Shown here one piece after another: positions 23,301 through 35,669 of a DNA stretch of 64,000 nucleotides (positions are counted from its first letter, which is position 1; each line of letters starts with the position of its first letter). Both the position numbers and the translations under genes were made by a program. Source of the DNA: Steinernema hermaphroditum (lineage: Eukaryota > Nematoda > Chromadorea > Rhabditida > Steinernematidae); NCBI GenBank assembly GCA_030435675.1, contig CM059625.1, positions 9,920,001-9,984,000 of the forward strand, in the 5' to 3' direction. Below the pieces are notes generated by a model, which was not told the DNA's origin, made no database searches, and worked only from the letters and a program-made list of their open reading frames with translations.

Positions 23301-25107
23301 CCAGGAAGGTTGGCGTGGCCGTGAAGGCCGTTGGATGAACCCGGTCGCATCATGTGGGGAGTAGGCGGTCGTACAGGAGTCGGCACTGCATTCCGGATCA
23401 TCATGCCTGGTGGGCCAGCCGGTCGAGGGCATCCGGGCAACAACATGCTGGGATGCATGGGCCTCATAAGCGGAGAACGAATATCGTTGACTCCAAACTG
23501 AGAAGTTCCAGGCATTGACTGCGGCATCGCTTGTCGAGGCAATGGAGCACAATTCAAAGTACGGGGATGATTGCGTCCATTTTGCTGAAGTTGCTGCTGC
23601 TGCTGATGTTGCTGCTGTTGGGCAGCAAGCAACTGCTGGAGCTGACCCACTCGGGGTTGACTAAGCGCTCGATGGAAGTCGGGCTACAAGACACTCATCT
23701 TATAAACGTAGAAACATGCAAACAATACCGGTGCTGTCATTTCCACCTTCGCAAAGTCCTCGATCGCCTTTTTCATCGCAGGAAGGTTGTAGAGAATTTT
23801 CACATTATTTGGATGTTGTCTCAGTTTCTCTTGAGCCTGAAAAGTATGTGATGTAAAGCAAAGTAAAAGAGAGAGTGCTTACATCCATCACTCGAAATTC
23901 GGCATCCGCCAATTGATAGGAGTGCTCACAGAATTGAATGGCGTTGATCTGCATAACAGGGTCAGCCATCGATGTGTCCCTTAGTATATGATCCGTCTGA
24001 AGAAGCAAGTTGTACATTTGTAAAATGTTTCTGGGAAATTACCGATTCGAATCGACTTCTGTTCATACGGAGTTCACTTCTGAGCTTGAGAAGCATTTCG
24101 CACGATATTTTGCATGATCCGTTAACAGCATCAAGGATCTGATAAGCTTTGCTGCTAATCTAAATAACACTGGTTCTAAAATAGAAGCTCAAGCATGCAA
24201 TACCAGTTTGACGTGTTCCTCAACGATGCGTCCTAGCTCCAGAATAGTGTTGTTTCGTTCCTTGTCCAAATTCATCCCGGCTTCGTTTATCATTTTCTCA
24301 CTAAACATGCTGTAATAGGAGAAAAACGCAATTAGCACTTACAGCCTTTCGAACTCCTGTAGTTTGAGTGCAGAATTTTGGCGAATCTGTTGGCCTTTCG
24401 CCTTACTTGCCATAAAGATCGCTTCAATCCCTTCCTTATGCCTGTGCAGAGGTCCAGAATGAGTTTCACTTGCCTCGCATGTAGAACATATAAACTAAAG
24501 TAATAATTAAACACGGCGATCTCGAAAAAGTAGTTCGTACCGCACCACAGGAGCATCTCTTTTCGAAAACCTGGCCATTGTGGAGGGGACACAAGTTCCG
24601 AAAATGTTCAGGAATCTTAAATGGGTGAGTCTAATTGAACAGAAATGACTAGGTACCTTCACAATCTCATGTTGCTCTCTTATGAGTTTGAAGTGAATGT
24701 CATTGCACAAGTTGCAGAGAAGCTTGTTGCATGTTTTGCACTGGTATGTGGCGCGCGGGCGAAAACCTAACTGGTTCATGGAAGGGCACGGATCACTTTC
24801 GCATTGCCTAGAACGGAATAGTGATCGAGTTATGAGACTCTGGCTACCTTGCACACAGAAGCTCTTGATCAGAAGGCACTTCGAACATTGCGTGAGGCTC
24901 CGTGATTTGTAGATCGCAGAATTTGCAAACAAGACTTGCACCTTGCGCTAAATACTCTACCTCATCCACACATACTCACTGATACGACTTACAAATGCCG
25001 GCGATGCAGTCGTTACACAGTCGGTGCATACATTTCAGAAGAAATGGCAAGTCTTTCCCTTCTGTAAAAGCCGCCTGACAGACAGCACATTGCTGCTGCA
25101 GTGGCAT
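20368..25107 (-). CDS. TIF1/bonus-like (TRIM24/28/33 family) RING-B-box-PHD-bromodomain protein
   Basis: Nuclear chromatin reader and probable ubiquitin/SUMO ligase of the TIF1 class. From the ATG at 25107 (just after a GTTTGCAG acceptor), domains run in order. RING: QQQCAVCQAAF to CMHRLCNDC, about 25090-25000. A cysteine-rich segment KFCDLQITEP. First B-box: CKTCNKLLCNLCNDIHF, about 24800-24680. Second B-box: CPLHNGQVFEKRCSCGA plus CSTCEASETHSGPLHRH, about 24590-24470. Coiled coil: about 24400-23820. Glutamine- and proline-rich linker: 23650-23090. One very long low-complexity exon (about 22788-20940) follows. PHD finger: YCYVCGEG to GCCDSCPRVFHGYCHLP and WRCNFC, 21090-20850. Bromodomain: LELFAERDMTTAFFEPV to LLFQNCSQFN, 20770-20560. 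The stop codon is at 20368-20370. The RBCC-PHD-bromodomain order is diagnostic of TIF1. The linker carries tandem peptide repeats and a polyglutamine tract. Several linker introns between 22800 and 23090 are placed only roughly; the length is about 1,200 residues by rough addition. Confidence 0.9.
21365..21415. repeat. 27-nt tandem duplication within the TIF1-like coding exon
   Basis: A near-identical 24-nt unit occurs at 21365-21388 and 21392-21415, spaced 27 nt. It keeps the frame and duplicates the peptide MDISNPGSS in the low-complexity linker. Similar small repeats occur nearby: NRPQSR twice around 22630-22680 and PGPSN several times around 23255-23310. Confidence 0.85.
23584..23635. repeat. 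Polyglutamine-coding CAG-type repeat in the TIF1-like gene
   Basis: On the minus strand this stretch encodes glutamine runs interrupted by His, Leu and Asn. It sits in the linker between coiled coil and PHD finger, as often seen in transcription cofactors, and could vary in length between isolates. Confidence 0.8.
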
Positions 25108-27689
25108 CAATGGCGATCTGCAAACTAGACGTCGCTTCAGGTTGCGTAAAAATAAAAAGGGCAGACGGAACAAGGAAAGTGCAAGTGGGCCATAAAAATA
25201 TAGCACAGAAGTGGCGCGCAATTTTCGAGTTGCGAATAATTCAAACGCGATGATGTATTTTCACACCCAAGCCGAGGCGACAAAATCATCACATCAAGGA
25301 GGTTTGAAAAGGCTATGTAGCTAGTGATGAAGTTTCGATTATTTTTGAGACGGTCGATCTCTGTATCTCTCTATTGTAGTCCGCCTCATACGAACAACGA
25401 CAAACGGACGATGGACTGCGGACGAGCCGCGCGGCGACATAGTCGTCCGCCGCTGCTCCGCACAAACAATGGTACCGTATAGGTTGCCGTGAAAGTCAGG
25501 CGAACACTAGGGCGATACGCTCGCCTTTGCTCTAACAGCAGCACCCTTCCTCATCCCATGCGCCGAAAGCGAGTGAATTTATCCACCAGCAAATGAATTT
25601 AAACGCATATTAACAGAGAGGAAGCAATTTAAACGAAAAATTCACAAAAAAAAAACGACAACCTCACTTAGCGCAAGCGACATAGCGAGGCACTTACTAC
25701 CGCTTGCCGTCCTCAGGCACCGGTACCATGGCAACGCAGATGCAGAAGACCAAAGCTGGAATTGTAAACAAGGCTCTACACTAGAGCCGGAAAGGTCACT
25801 AGGTGATATCCATACTTTCCCCGATTCTTATCTTAAAACACTTATGTGCAGGGCACCAGGTTTCGTCCAGCGCATATCAAATTCCTCGCCGTAGGTCGCT
25901 GTACTACGGTCGATAAGCATCCAGAAAAATAGACCTAAGCAGATCTGGACTTACCCAGTCAGTGCTCACAAATGAGACGAATATGAGAAAATGCAGAACG
26001 TGTGTACCCCTTTGCGCCATGAATGCTGAGTTATTGCTTATGTCATTGCAACTTCAAAGCATATGATTCTTAGGTTAGGTGGTGTGACTCTCCTAAGGGT
26101 GACATACATACATCTCTTTGCGGTTGAATGTTACATCTTGAAATAAGTATTCCTTGGGCCTAGTTACATATTCATTTTTTGGGTACAAGTGCAGAAAAGA
26201 TTGCGGTGGTCGCCGATCCTCGGCGTCGTCACTCGCTTCCCTTCTCTGTGTATACACACTCTATCGATTTTTGGGCCTCCGACCTTGTCGCGTGACCGAT
26301 AGTGCCACGCATCGGCCCCTTTGCCCATCCTGCACATATCTTCGCATGGTGTCGAAATGCTTTGATCCCGAAAGACCAAAGATCAAAAACGAATCGATAA
26401 TCGATAATCAATACCAGGCTACATAAGTGCGAATGTTCAGTCACGAAGCCTGATGGTCACAAACAACTTTTTTACGATCGATAGATTAAGGGCTCTCGAG
26501 CGGTGTGTGCAGAGAATTTCCGAGGGACCAGCAGTTATGCAACCGTCAATAGTAATAAACTGCAGGAACATACTGAGGCTGTGGATAAGCCTGCAAAGCT
26601 GCTGAAGAAGGATTGCGGTTGGTGGTGTTCAAGTAAAAAGGGAACAAAAATCAGGGTTGTGCGACACAAATATGATTTCACAAGGAGACCAAGGAGAAAA
26701 GGTCAGATGAATTTTTATAAAAAACCAAAAGCTTCAACAGCGCTAGTCACAACAGCAGAAAAGGTTGTGAAACCATGGTATCGCCGTATTATAAATATGT
26801 AGTTTGTCATAACATCGGCATTAACTGAACCACTGACGAGAGACGAATCCGAACCGTGATGCTGAGCATGTTCACGCGATTCGTACGATTATCACATTGA
26901 AGATGGTCTATCAAGCAATCATCGCGTTCAGTGGTTTAAAATCACTTCGTAATCTAATATCATGCGAGAAACAAAATCATAAAGAGATTGTTTGTCAAGT
27001 AAACAACTGTATGTCTACTCACAATCGTTGTTTACCGTTTGAAACCTGTGAACTGTTGCAAAATATCACACAAATTACATAAAGCACATCAAGCAATAAG
27101 TTTGTTTTGAGCTTTGTGTCAAGTGTTTGTTGTGATAATTTCATAAACAGCGAACTTCTGAATTAGTGCAGACAATGAGCTGCTTGTCTTACACTGTGCA
27201 ATCTTGAAGCGCCCCACATGGAGGTGATTATGTTTGTCGAGCAAAAATCAATGCATATAGTATTGTCACGAGCACTTAGAGCGCCAGTCGTCGAACTATT
27301 TATGGAGGAACTCTCGAGACGGTCGTTCGACAGTCGTTCCAGCGACGCTAGCAATCAGAATGTCCATCCATATGGAAACGTCCGCTTGCGATAGACTTCG
27401 TCTTACGATGTGCACTTAAACTGAAAACGTAAATAAACTCGCACAGTGAGCGATCCACAGAAGAACAGGATTGGAATGTAATTAGTGTTTCGTTTGCGTT
27501 GTATGTAGCCGACACTGTTCGATTTTTTTGTCGATTGCATTCTGATCTCAGTTGCGTTTCTTTACAGCATTCATTGTCATTAGCGCTCATGTTCGACTGT
27601 TTGCAATTTCAAATGTACTTGCATGCACTTTTGTAACTTTTTTTACATCGTGGAAATCTTTTTGCAGACGCGTTAATCAAAACCCAGGA
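25108..27689. other. Intergenic between divergent genes
   Basis: Upstream of the TIF1-like gene (minus) and of the small membrane protein gene (plus). A relatively CpG-rich stretch at about 25380-25560 and 25670-25740 could be the TIF1-like promoter and first exon. Open frames at 26503-26802 and 26897-27082 lack a proper ATG near their 5' ends and show no family resemblance, so they are not called. Confidence 0.35.
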
Positions 27690-28287
27690 ATGACAAATGT
27701 CGCTTGGGGTCCGTGCGATTCGTCTCTGGACACCTCTCGTCGGCTACCGACACCTTTGTCCGTGGATACTTCCTTTGGATCGATGTGAGTGGTTTAGCGA
27801 GTTTACCTGACAATTTGTGAGTAAACACGTTTGCTATCACTTGGTTTGTGATTCAAAGATCACCTAGGGTAAAGCCTTCCCTTTCCGATAAACGCAGGGT
27901 TGACAGTAGACCGAACTTCATGAGAACCGGTTGCTTTAGTCTTCTGCATGACAATTTTCGGTCATTCCTTTAACCAAGGCGCGCCGTGCTCTGTCAGCCT
28001 CCATGTTTGTAGTTCAACCGTTGGCTAGTGATCACGTTGTTATTTTACTAATTTAGACGACGTCCATCAATGGCTAAACTTCAGATGATCGATGAAAACG
28101 AACAAACGGTAAGCTTATGCCCTATGTTGTAGAAAATTGAGGATGATCATAGATCGTTTTTAACGAAAATGGCGAAAACGAAGTCGTAATGGAGCAGCCC
28201 TCTTTACTTGTTAAAATCACTGTGTGTATATTAGCTACGATTGCTATTGTTATTTGTTTGGGAATGCTGTTCATCAAATTTGATTAA
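27690..28287 (+). CDS. Small single-pass membrane protein (93 residues), three exons
   Basis: I do not recognise the family. Exons 27690-27784, 28057-28108 and 28153-28287 join in phase (AT|GTGAGT to ATTTAG|A; ACG|GTAAGC to CATAG|ATC) to 93 residues. A TTTTTGCAG acceptor about 23 nt before the ATG suggests a trans-splice or 5' UTR splice site. The N-terminal 70 residues are hydrophilic with Ser/Pro/Arg patches, then VKITVCILATIAIVICLGML forms one strong transmembrane helix near the C-terminus, ending FIKFD before TAA. As written this is a tail-anchored or type II protein with almost nothing beyond the membrane. The same frame continues open for 102 more codons after this stop (to 28593), so the true protein may be longer. 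Confidence 0.6.
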
Positions 28288-28593
28288 CTTCACAACGAAT
28301 TCCTTCCTGAAGACCAAGATCTCGACGCCTCCTCGTCGTTAAGTGACAAAAGCGGCTGTCAAGCGCTTGTGAAAACGCTGCCGAACGTGTCATGCAGTAA
28401 AGTCAAGGTGGCTTACTTTACATCAGCTCTACATGTGTATGTACGTAAATTCACGAAGCGGTTTTTATTGGAAACTTTGCTCATATGTCCCCGTGAAGAT
28501 TTCTTTCTCATTTCTGAAGTTTATTCCGACATCATCAAAACAGACACAAATGAAGCGGAATCGGTACATCATCGTCTCCCGCGCTGTAATTGA
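28288..28593 (+). other. In-frame open extension downstream of the small membrane protein stop
   Basis: After TAA at 28285-28287 the same frame runs 101 codons to TGA. It encodes a hydrophilic then mixed segment with cysteines and one N-glycosylation sequon (NVS), as expected for an extracellular domain behind the preceding helix. A further lysine-rich open stretch (KAKVFLENKLDAAF, about 28605-28650) follows in another frame. It may be coding after readthrough, a sequence error, a recent nonsense mutation, or chance. Confidence 0.3.
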
Positions 28594-28719
28594 CTAACGC
28601 TCGGGACAAAGCTAAAGTCTTCCTAGAAAACAAGCTGGATGCGGCCTTTGGTATGTGAAAACAGGTTTTAAAGGCGACATAGAGATCATGTTCAACAAAA
28701 GTTCAGAGATCGTGAATTG

Positions 28720-30761
28720 TCAGTCGACGATAGTTGATAGAGAGCCAGGATGATTTTGATCCCAGAACTGAGTAATCGACACCAGTTGAGCAAATACAAG
28801 ACTTAGCGGCGTTTTGATAGCTTTCTTAGTGGGTCTCTCTCGTTGACATGTCAGTATCTGTTTGAAAGCTCTTCTGAAATCGCGGCTGAATCTCGAGTAG
28901 ATCAACGGGTTCAACATGGAGTTCAGATGACCCGCCCATGTGATTATTGAGAAAACCGCCTCCTGATTCCCTATGCACTAAAATTAGTCTTTAATGCTTT
29001 GTACATTTAACTGCTAGCTCACCGAGTGGCATAGAGCCATAATTGGCGAAAAAATGAAAAACGGCATCCAGCAGAGAATAAACGCGCCGACAACAATGGA
29101 CAAAGTCCTAGCCGCTCGTTGCTCGTGAACGTACTTCATCATTTGACGTGACTTTTCACGCACTCCAAGGCGCCGGCGTGAAGGTGGGACCGGCTGAAGC
29201 GAGGACGAGAGGTTACTGTTGGCCGATTCCCTTCCGTATTCCTGAAATTCACTTTTTGTGTTGCGCTTTCCCCATTGTCAACAATTCATTACCGATGGAA
29301 ACACTGTGACCATGCTGGCTGTTCGGTCGATTGAGGGTCGCGTGCTACCAGGCAGACGGCTACGTGTGGAGTGTCTGAACACGCCGAATGTGTTGAAGGA
29401 CGTGAATCCGGTCTCGGATTCAGGACGGAGAAGAGGCGAGTTCGCTGTACAATTGCGCCGGTCTTCGCGGTGGCGTTCTAGCATTAATGAACGACAGGAC
29501 TCCTACAAATGTCCTGTTTTTATAAATCTAGAGGTCTAATATCAATAAATGTTCGTATGAAATAGTCGTGCTGTTGTGCGTCCGCTTTCGTGAATTTTGC
29601 CACACTTTTTGGAATATTCGTCTCTTTCAATTAATCAAGGGAACTGGAACCCCTTCATTACCTGTTTTTTCCAGAGTCTCCGACTTAGGGTGATATTTGG
29701 TGTGGAGAACTGTCCGATGGGAGTTCTCATACTGCTGGTTAGAATCGATCTCGGCGAAGTACCGTTCGACTGTGGGGCATTCGTGCGCCCGCAGTGTATT
29801 CTCAATGTCGGAAGTTGTTCTTCCGACAGAGTGCTGTCACATTCCGCCTTCTTCCGCTTGCATTTCACCTATGACGAGATTCGGAGTTCATGTACCAAAA
29901 TGAATACGAATTACTTTTTTAATTCCACTTTTTAGCGACTGCGAATGACGTGTAGCAATTAGGAAGACTCGCCCGTAGGCGAATAAAATCAAAATTAAAG
30001 GTATGTAGAATGAGACCAGTGATGAGAAGACCACGTAAACCCAACTGTCCGTAAAAAGGCACTGATACTAAAAAGGCAACAATTAAATCAACGGATTCCA
30101 GAAGATCAGTACCTGATCAGTATAAAGATGAGGCGAATATGTGCGCCAGAAAAGAATCGCAGGAAATGAAAGACCTGAACAACGTCTACCTACTTTTCAG
30201 CACGTTAACTTACATGCCGACATAATCCAAACAAAACAAATAGCTACCGTAATCCTGACGTTGGAAACCTTGTCGCGATACCCGATTGGATCTTGACCTG
30301 CTAGGTAGCGGTCGAGACTGATGACGCACAGGTTCCAGATGGAGCTCGTGGAAGCCAAAATATCGAGAGCGTGAAACAAATCACACATGGTGAGCCCTTA
30401 ACGCGCACAAATTGTGACGTCGATGATGTGTAAGGAAAGACCCACCAAGGATCCAGACTTGCCGCGTCATCTCGAAGAGGCTGTTGAGGGGCATTACCAC
30501 GAGTCCGACTATCAGATCTGCGAAAGCCAGAGAGACGATCAAATATCCAGTCGGATTCCGTAGGTACTTCTTTGTACAAACGGCCACAACAACAAGACAG
30601 TTGCCAGCGACAGTTAAAATACATAATGAGGCGAAGAGGAGTGCCAAAGCGGGATGTCGCCATTGTGGTCTTACGGTAGCATCCTCCGACTGCCAGGTGA
30701 CAGAGCCAAATTGCTGCGCCAACGAGTCGTTTAGCCCGGAGTCCTCATTATCAAAGCTCAT
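28720..30761 (-). CDS. D1-like biogenic amine G-protein-coupled receptor
   Basis: Class A receptor for a catecholamine-type ligand at the neuronal plasma membrane. Eight exons (30761-30446, 30396-30214, 30174-30113, 30067-29915, 29868-29662, 29502-29293, 29241-29023, 28977-28720) join in exact phase to 535 residues; an upstream in-frame start at 30905 would add 48. Landmarks: TM1 AGNCLVVVAV; TM2 LAFADLIVGL; TM3 with the amine-binding aspartate in ALDILASTSS and DRY in SLDRYLAG; extracellular loop 2 cysteine in YQCLF; TM5 FSSLVSFYIP, which keeps the three catechol-contacting serine positions; a long intracellular loop 3; TM6 AFILCWMPFF; TM7 NSMLNPLIY. The TM3 and TM5 patterns are nearest to D1-type dopamine receptors, including the invertebrate-specific branch (C. 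elegans dop-4 is a candidate), but the exact orthologue and ligand cannot be fixed from reading alone. Confidence 0.9.
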
Positions 30762-33700
30762 TAGCGCAGATCGTTCTGTTAATAGAGGAGTAATTGCTAT
30801 GAAGACGCATAAAAATATTGCGGCAAAACTGTTACGTCTCAGTTTTGACAACAACCAAACGGCGCTCGCGAAAAAAATAGTCGAAACCGAGGGAACAGAA
30901 AACAAGCTGACGATGATAGGTTTCCAAAACGAGAAAAACTAATTTCCGTCTCAAAAATTATGGAAGACATACACATGAATCTCGGAAAGTGGCTAAGAGA
31001 GCAGTGGCTACAGTCGATGCGTTGAGAATCAGCCGTGGGCGGCGACATCTCTCATTTGAGAGTAAAAGCTCTGATAATTGGTGGTTGAGGCAGTCCCGGT
31101 TAGCCGCTCAAATCACATTAACAATATTGATTTAAAAAGCAAAAAACTTTGCTTTCGTTGAAATATGGACATTGTCGCCATAACGGGAAAGCATAATTCT
31201 CGTTTTAATGGCGAAAACATAGCACAATACCAGTGTTTTATTACAGTTTTGGGAAGAGCTTAGCCACCATCCAACTATTGCAGTGAATAGTAGTAGCATT
31301 AGAAGCCTTTCACTCTGCTGTCGGCCAACGATTATATCAAACAATTTGTGTTTAACAAGATAAGTGAATAAGGAATTGGTAGGTCTTTCGTCGATAATAG
31401 ACGCTTAAACACCTGGAAACCAGTTTAACGATTTTTTTCTGAAAGCTTATTCTTCCACTTTTTTCAAATTCAAGAGCGCGAACTATGGAAAGCGAGCGGT
31501 ATTCAGGGGCATTGAGGAAGTAAATTAAGTCAGGTGCAGTTCTTGCTCCAAAAGCAGATATGTCACTTTCAGATGAGTTACAAGGGAGGAGTCGTTCCGT
31601 AAGAGGGCCTTTGGTTGTGTTCAGTCGCGCACACAATCCGGTGAAAGAGAAGAAAGTTTTAGTTTGAGTATGTTAAGGGGTTGAGGGAGAACTTGAAGCT
31701 AGGGGCCAGTTGACTGCGGGATAAAAGTAATTACTTCCATGATTCCCGCACTCTAATCTCGTGCCGTTCAGAAAGGTTGCAAGATGATCAGATATCCATT
31801 TCCGCGACGCGATGTCTAGGGAACACATGTGCAGAAGCACTGATGCTGTTCTAGAAGTGATTAGTCATAGAAGTACATATTTAAATAGACCACAATTAAA
31901 ACATGTTGTCTGTAAGTTTAGTGACGTGCACGCTTCTCTTCGGGAGAAGGATAATTGATGTGGACGGCCAGAATGGGATTGAGCATTTTTCTTATGAATT
32001 GTCGATGAATTGTGCCTCAGCTTCACGGAACACTTGCTCTGTAGTGCGTTAGACTCTTTATTGGCTCCTTTAAAAGGCTCCACATAGTGAGTGCACCACC
32101 GGCAAAGGGAACTAGGACTAGAGCTGCGTATGGGAACTGACCAATCGAGAAGTCAGAAAGTAGTTAATTTCTTGCTCATATTAGAAAACACTTTCTACGT
32201 CGACCGCCAGAACTCTCCATTATGCGCTTCCACTCAGGCACATAAAATAAATCGTCGAAAACAATCGCTCTCTGCTACATTATGAACGCTACTTGGCCTG
32301 ACACCAGACACAAATTTTTACCGAAATGATGAATGCGGTCCAGATGACGCACGTGTGCAGGCAATGAATCTCAAGCAGAATAATGGTGCTTTCGACTGAT
32401 CTATGTATCATATACGCAGGTGAAATAAAGTCATACAGAAACAAAAGACGACGAAATGCTTTTTCGAAATTAAGCACTTGAGATATTGCTGCGAAATGCG
32501 ATACGGAAGTTCCGAAAGATGAACAGAAAGTGCGAATCCTAACGTACTGAACGGATACACAGAGCAAATGATATCAGAGAACGAATTTCGTTCTCATTTT
32601 CCTTTAGTCCATCTAATTACGGATTGCGATATACAAGAACCACATTTTAGGCACTAGAAAAGAAATTGAGGGTTGTCAGCTGAATGAACTACACACGTTG
32701 TCGCAAGAACAAAGTGGCACAACTAATGGCATCGATGAGCAGCTGTGTGCCAGAAATAGAAAAATCTTTGCCTTTTTGCCTTGAGCAGTTATCAGTGAGT
32801 AAGCGTGTTCGTCACAAGGAACTGATACATCTGCCGTGGCCCTGTGAACCGAGGGCAGAAATGTACTTACACAGTAAAGGAAACGATTGAGTGAATCCGC
32901 TGAAACACGTGTGTTTCGTTTGTTTGGAAGAATGTCCGAAAACATAGGGTGGCCAGCGATCCGAGCAAGTACAATGGACCAGGAGATCGAGGTCCTTTCA
33001 CACTTTTTAAAACCGAGGGCGCAAAAAGAAATGAGGGGTGGTGAGGGTGCGAAAGGAGGAGACGGCGTCGTATTTGGAGGCAGGGATTCATATACGCTCA
33101 TTTGTGAGTCTTGGCTAAAAGGCGCTTGCACGGATCCACAGGTCGTAGGCGTGCGAATGAATTCAAAAGGGAGAAAAAAGCGCGACAGCGAATTGGTAGA
33201 GCGGTGGTGTGTCTAATGAATGAGGAAAGAAGTCAAGAAAGGCACCATCGACGGACCGTCGCCGAGAGGGGGAATGTCTAATTCGTCTTCTGAATTCGCC
33301 GTTTGTGAGAATATCAGCAAGGCACACTTACGTTCAACTCAATTAAAGTAACAAAGACTTTTCGAGTAAATGTGTCCTGCTTGCACCAAGTATTGGAGGA
33401 TTACTCGTCATTGTTGGTGTACGAGCCTGTACTGGAAAGGACATCTTTGACTACCCATTTTTTGAGTGCAGCTGTTGCGGTGAGCCACGAAAAGCGAAAT
33501 GGGAAAGAGGGGATGAGTCGGTAGGCAGACGGCATGCAGGCATGGGAGCAGAACCTCAAGTATGCCTCAGCGCGAATCCTTGATGAGATTCATACGTCAC
33601 TCCGGTAGTCAGACAACTTTGTTAGATTTAGAAGCAACAAGGAAAAATTCGCAAGTTTGCTCCGTATTGAGTTTTATAATCGCAGGTCGTGCGTAGTGCG

Positions 33701-33844
33701 ACGGAAATTGGCATTGTAACCAAAGTATGTTGGGCATGTGCACGAAATCGCAGCTAATTTTCAAGTACCGCATTGTATCACTTCACAACAAAGTGCAAAT
33801 AAATAGAAAAAAAAAATTAAATCCGACGCACTTTCAGGAAAACG

Positions 33845-34018
33845 ATGAATGCCCCGGCGGACAGTAATTCATTTACGTCAAGGACGACACCATCGAACAT
33901 TTGTGTTGACATAAGGAACCGAGCGGAATTGAAACTGCCTGTAATCGTCCCAGTAGACCGTATAAAAGAAGTTCGACAAATTAAGCGCAAATCGTTGCGA
34001 AAAAAAAGCCAATCATGA
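33845..34018 (+). CDS. Hypothetical small basic protein (57 residues)
   Basis: The ATG lies 7 nt after a clean ACTTTCAG acceptor, the context of a trans-spliced or second-exon start. The 57-residue product has a polar N-terminus and a strongly basic C-terminus (RQIKRKSLRKKSQS). No family resemblance, and codon evidence is thin. An antisense open frame (34013-34210) abuts it. Listed because of the splice-site context only. Confidence 0.2.
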   Translation: MNAPADSNSFTSRTTPSNICVDIRNRAELKLPVIVPVDRIKEVRQIKRKSLRKKSQS

Positions 34019-34952
34019 AAATTTGTTAACGAACTCTTCTGGAAAATAGCGATACAACTTATCGTTCACGTAATTGGCTGCGTACGGCAACAACTCGAAC
34101 GGGACGTGGCTCTGTTTGGGGATTTGTGGTGCCCTTCGCTTTCGTTCTGGCGACGATGACGACGGGTTTGGCAAAAACAATTGACTGCTTAAGGCATCGA
34201 TAAAGGTCACAGTTTATAAGCGAGCGAAAGTGGGCGAAATTATTCAAAGCAGTCATTTTGGTGCTCTGTTAAATGTAAGAGTTCACACAAAGCAGCCCTA
34301 AATGAATGGTGCAAATGCCTGCGTTGCACTTTGGCAGTCGTCCTAGGAAAACGACTGAATTTATGCAAATGTGGCGTAGCCGGTGGGAAGTCCCTGGTCA
34401 ACTTCGTTATTTCTCTCTGAGGTGCCCATAGGGACCTAGACACACGTTATACCAGGGTTTCCAGCACGCCCCACCTCTGCTTCGCAATCAGTTCCAGTTC
34501 CGCGGCAACTGGGACTCGCTGCGGGGATAGCAAAAGGCAAATCGTGAGCATATTTTGGAGACAATAATCACAACACGATGTTGTGGAACCAGCTTCCAGC
34601 CTCTTTAAATCAGCGTTGGAGGACGAGCGCGGTGAGAGAGTCTTGCAGGGCGAGGAGGAAACATCAATAATGGCAAAAGTCACAAACCCTTGACGCGACA
34701 CTCATACATATTCGGGCACAAAGGCACAGAAGCCGCCCTGTCAGCTATAAACATTTCGAAGCTTCAGTTTATTGCACACTGCTTTATTTCGGCCCATTTG
34801 ATTGTGGAATTCCAACAACGTAGGTTGCGGAAAAGCAACAAATGCGAAAACACGGCGTGTAATCACATCGCGATGGGATTAAAAAGCGATAAGATGAAAG
34901 CTTTAGGCTGTCCATTCTCGTGTTAATGGGAACACCTTAAGTGTCTGACCGG

Positions 34953-35669
34953 ATGAAATCACGACGAGGCTGTACAATTGTGCCCCGGACGTCGAGTCGT
35001 CGTTGAAGTGTCGTGACGAATCAGCTAACCGCCCGCAAAACAGCCCTCTGGATTTCAACGATGGAGAGACTAATCACAAGTACAAGGAAGATGTACTCTT
35101 CATTGAACGGTAAAAACATTTGTCCACGTTTCGACAACAACCTGCATAAAAAGTCCTTTCTACTCGCTACTCATTGTTTATGACTGATTCCTTATAAATA
35201 ATTTTCTAATTACGGCTCATTCTGTTTCTCATAGAACGTCCGCAAAGTGGGTGACTCGTTCTAGGCATTTGGAAAGACAGACAAGTGTTGATGTCTCGAA
35301 GATGTCTCATGTGGACACTTATACCAACCATGGGTACACATTAAGGTTTTGGAATCACATGTTTGTTCCGTCAACGGCACGAAACGCGTTTGATGTTGGT
35401 GGATTTATGTGTTGTACCACATTTCCGGGCACAATAATTGGATGCGTTATTTCTGAATCCATAACCGTAAGTGTTTCGTCTTGTTTTCACGGCTTTCTGT
35501 CCAAAATTGGACAAATTGGAAACACGATTGTCGTCTGTGCTGGTAAAGGGACAAACGAAACCTTATATTCGTATACATAATTCAGATGAATCCTTCGTGT
35601 TTCACCCTTGCCGTGAATAGACGACGATGGTGTCTTGGAGTTTACCTGTTGAAGCGTTCTCTTCTCTGA
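34953..35669 (+). CDS. Candidate three-exon gene of unknown function (5' end not found)
   Basis: Open segments 34953-35109, 35235-35466 and 35586-35669 join in phase across GT-AG introns (CG|GTAAAA to TCTCATAG|A; ACC|GTAAGT to ATAATTCAG|ATG) and end in TGA, giving about 157 codons. No ATG is visible in the first segment, so a start exon would be missing. No recognised motif. The agreement of three exons is suggestive but could arise by chance in a region this long. Confidence 0.22.

Noticed and set aside
26503..26802. Basic 99-codon plus-strand frame
   Set aside because: It begins with GTG and has no ATG until late in the frame. No acceptor-supported upstream exon or family resemblance was found.
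26897..27082. Cysteine-containing small frame that might be a secreted peptide
   Set aside because: There is no signal peptide, the cysteine pattern is irregular, and there is no splice or start context.
32676..33131. 151-codon minus-strand open frame, with an overlapping plus-strand frame
   Set aside because: Both strands are open through the same sequence, there is no recognisable domain and no supporting splice context, so it looks like chance.
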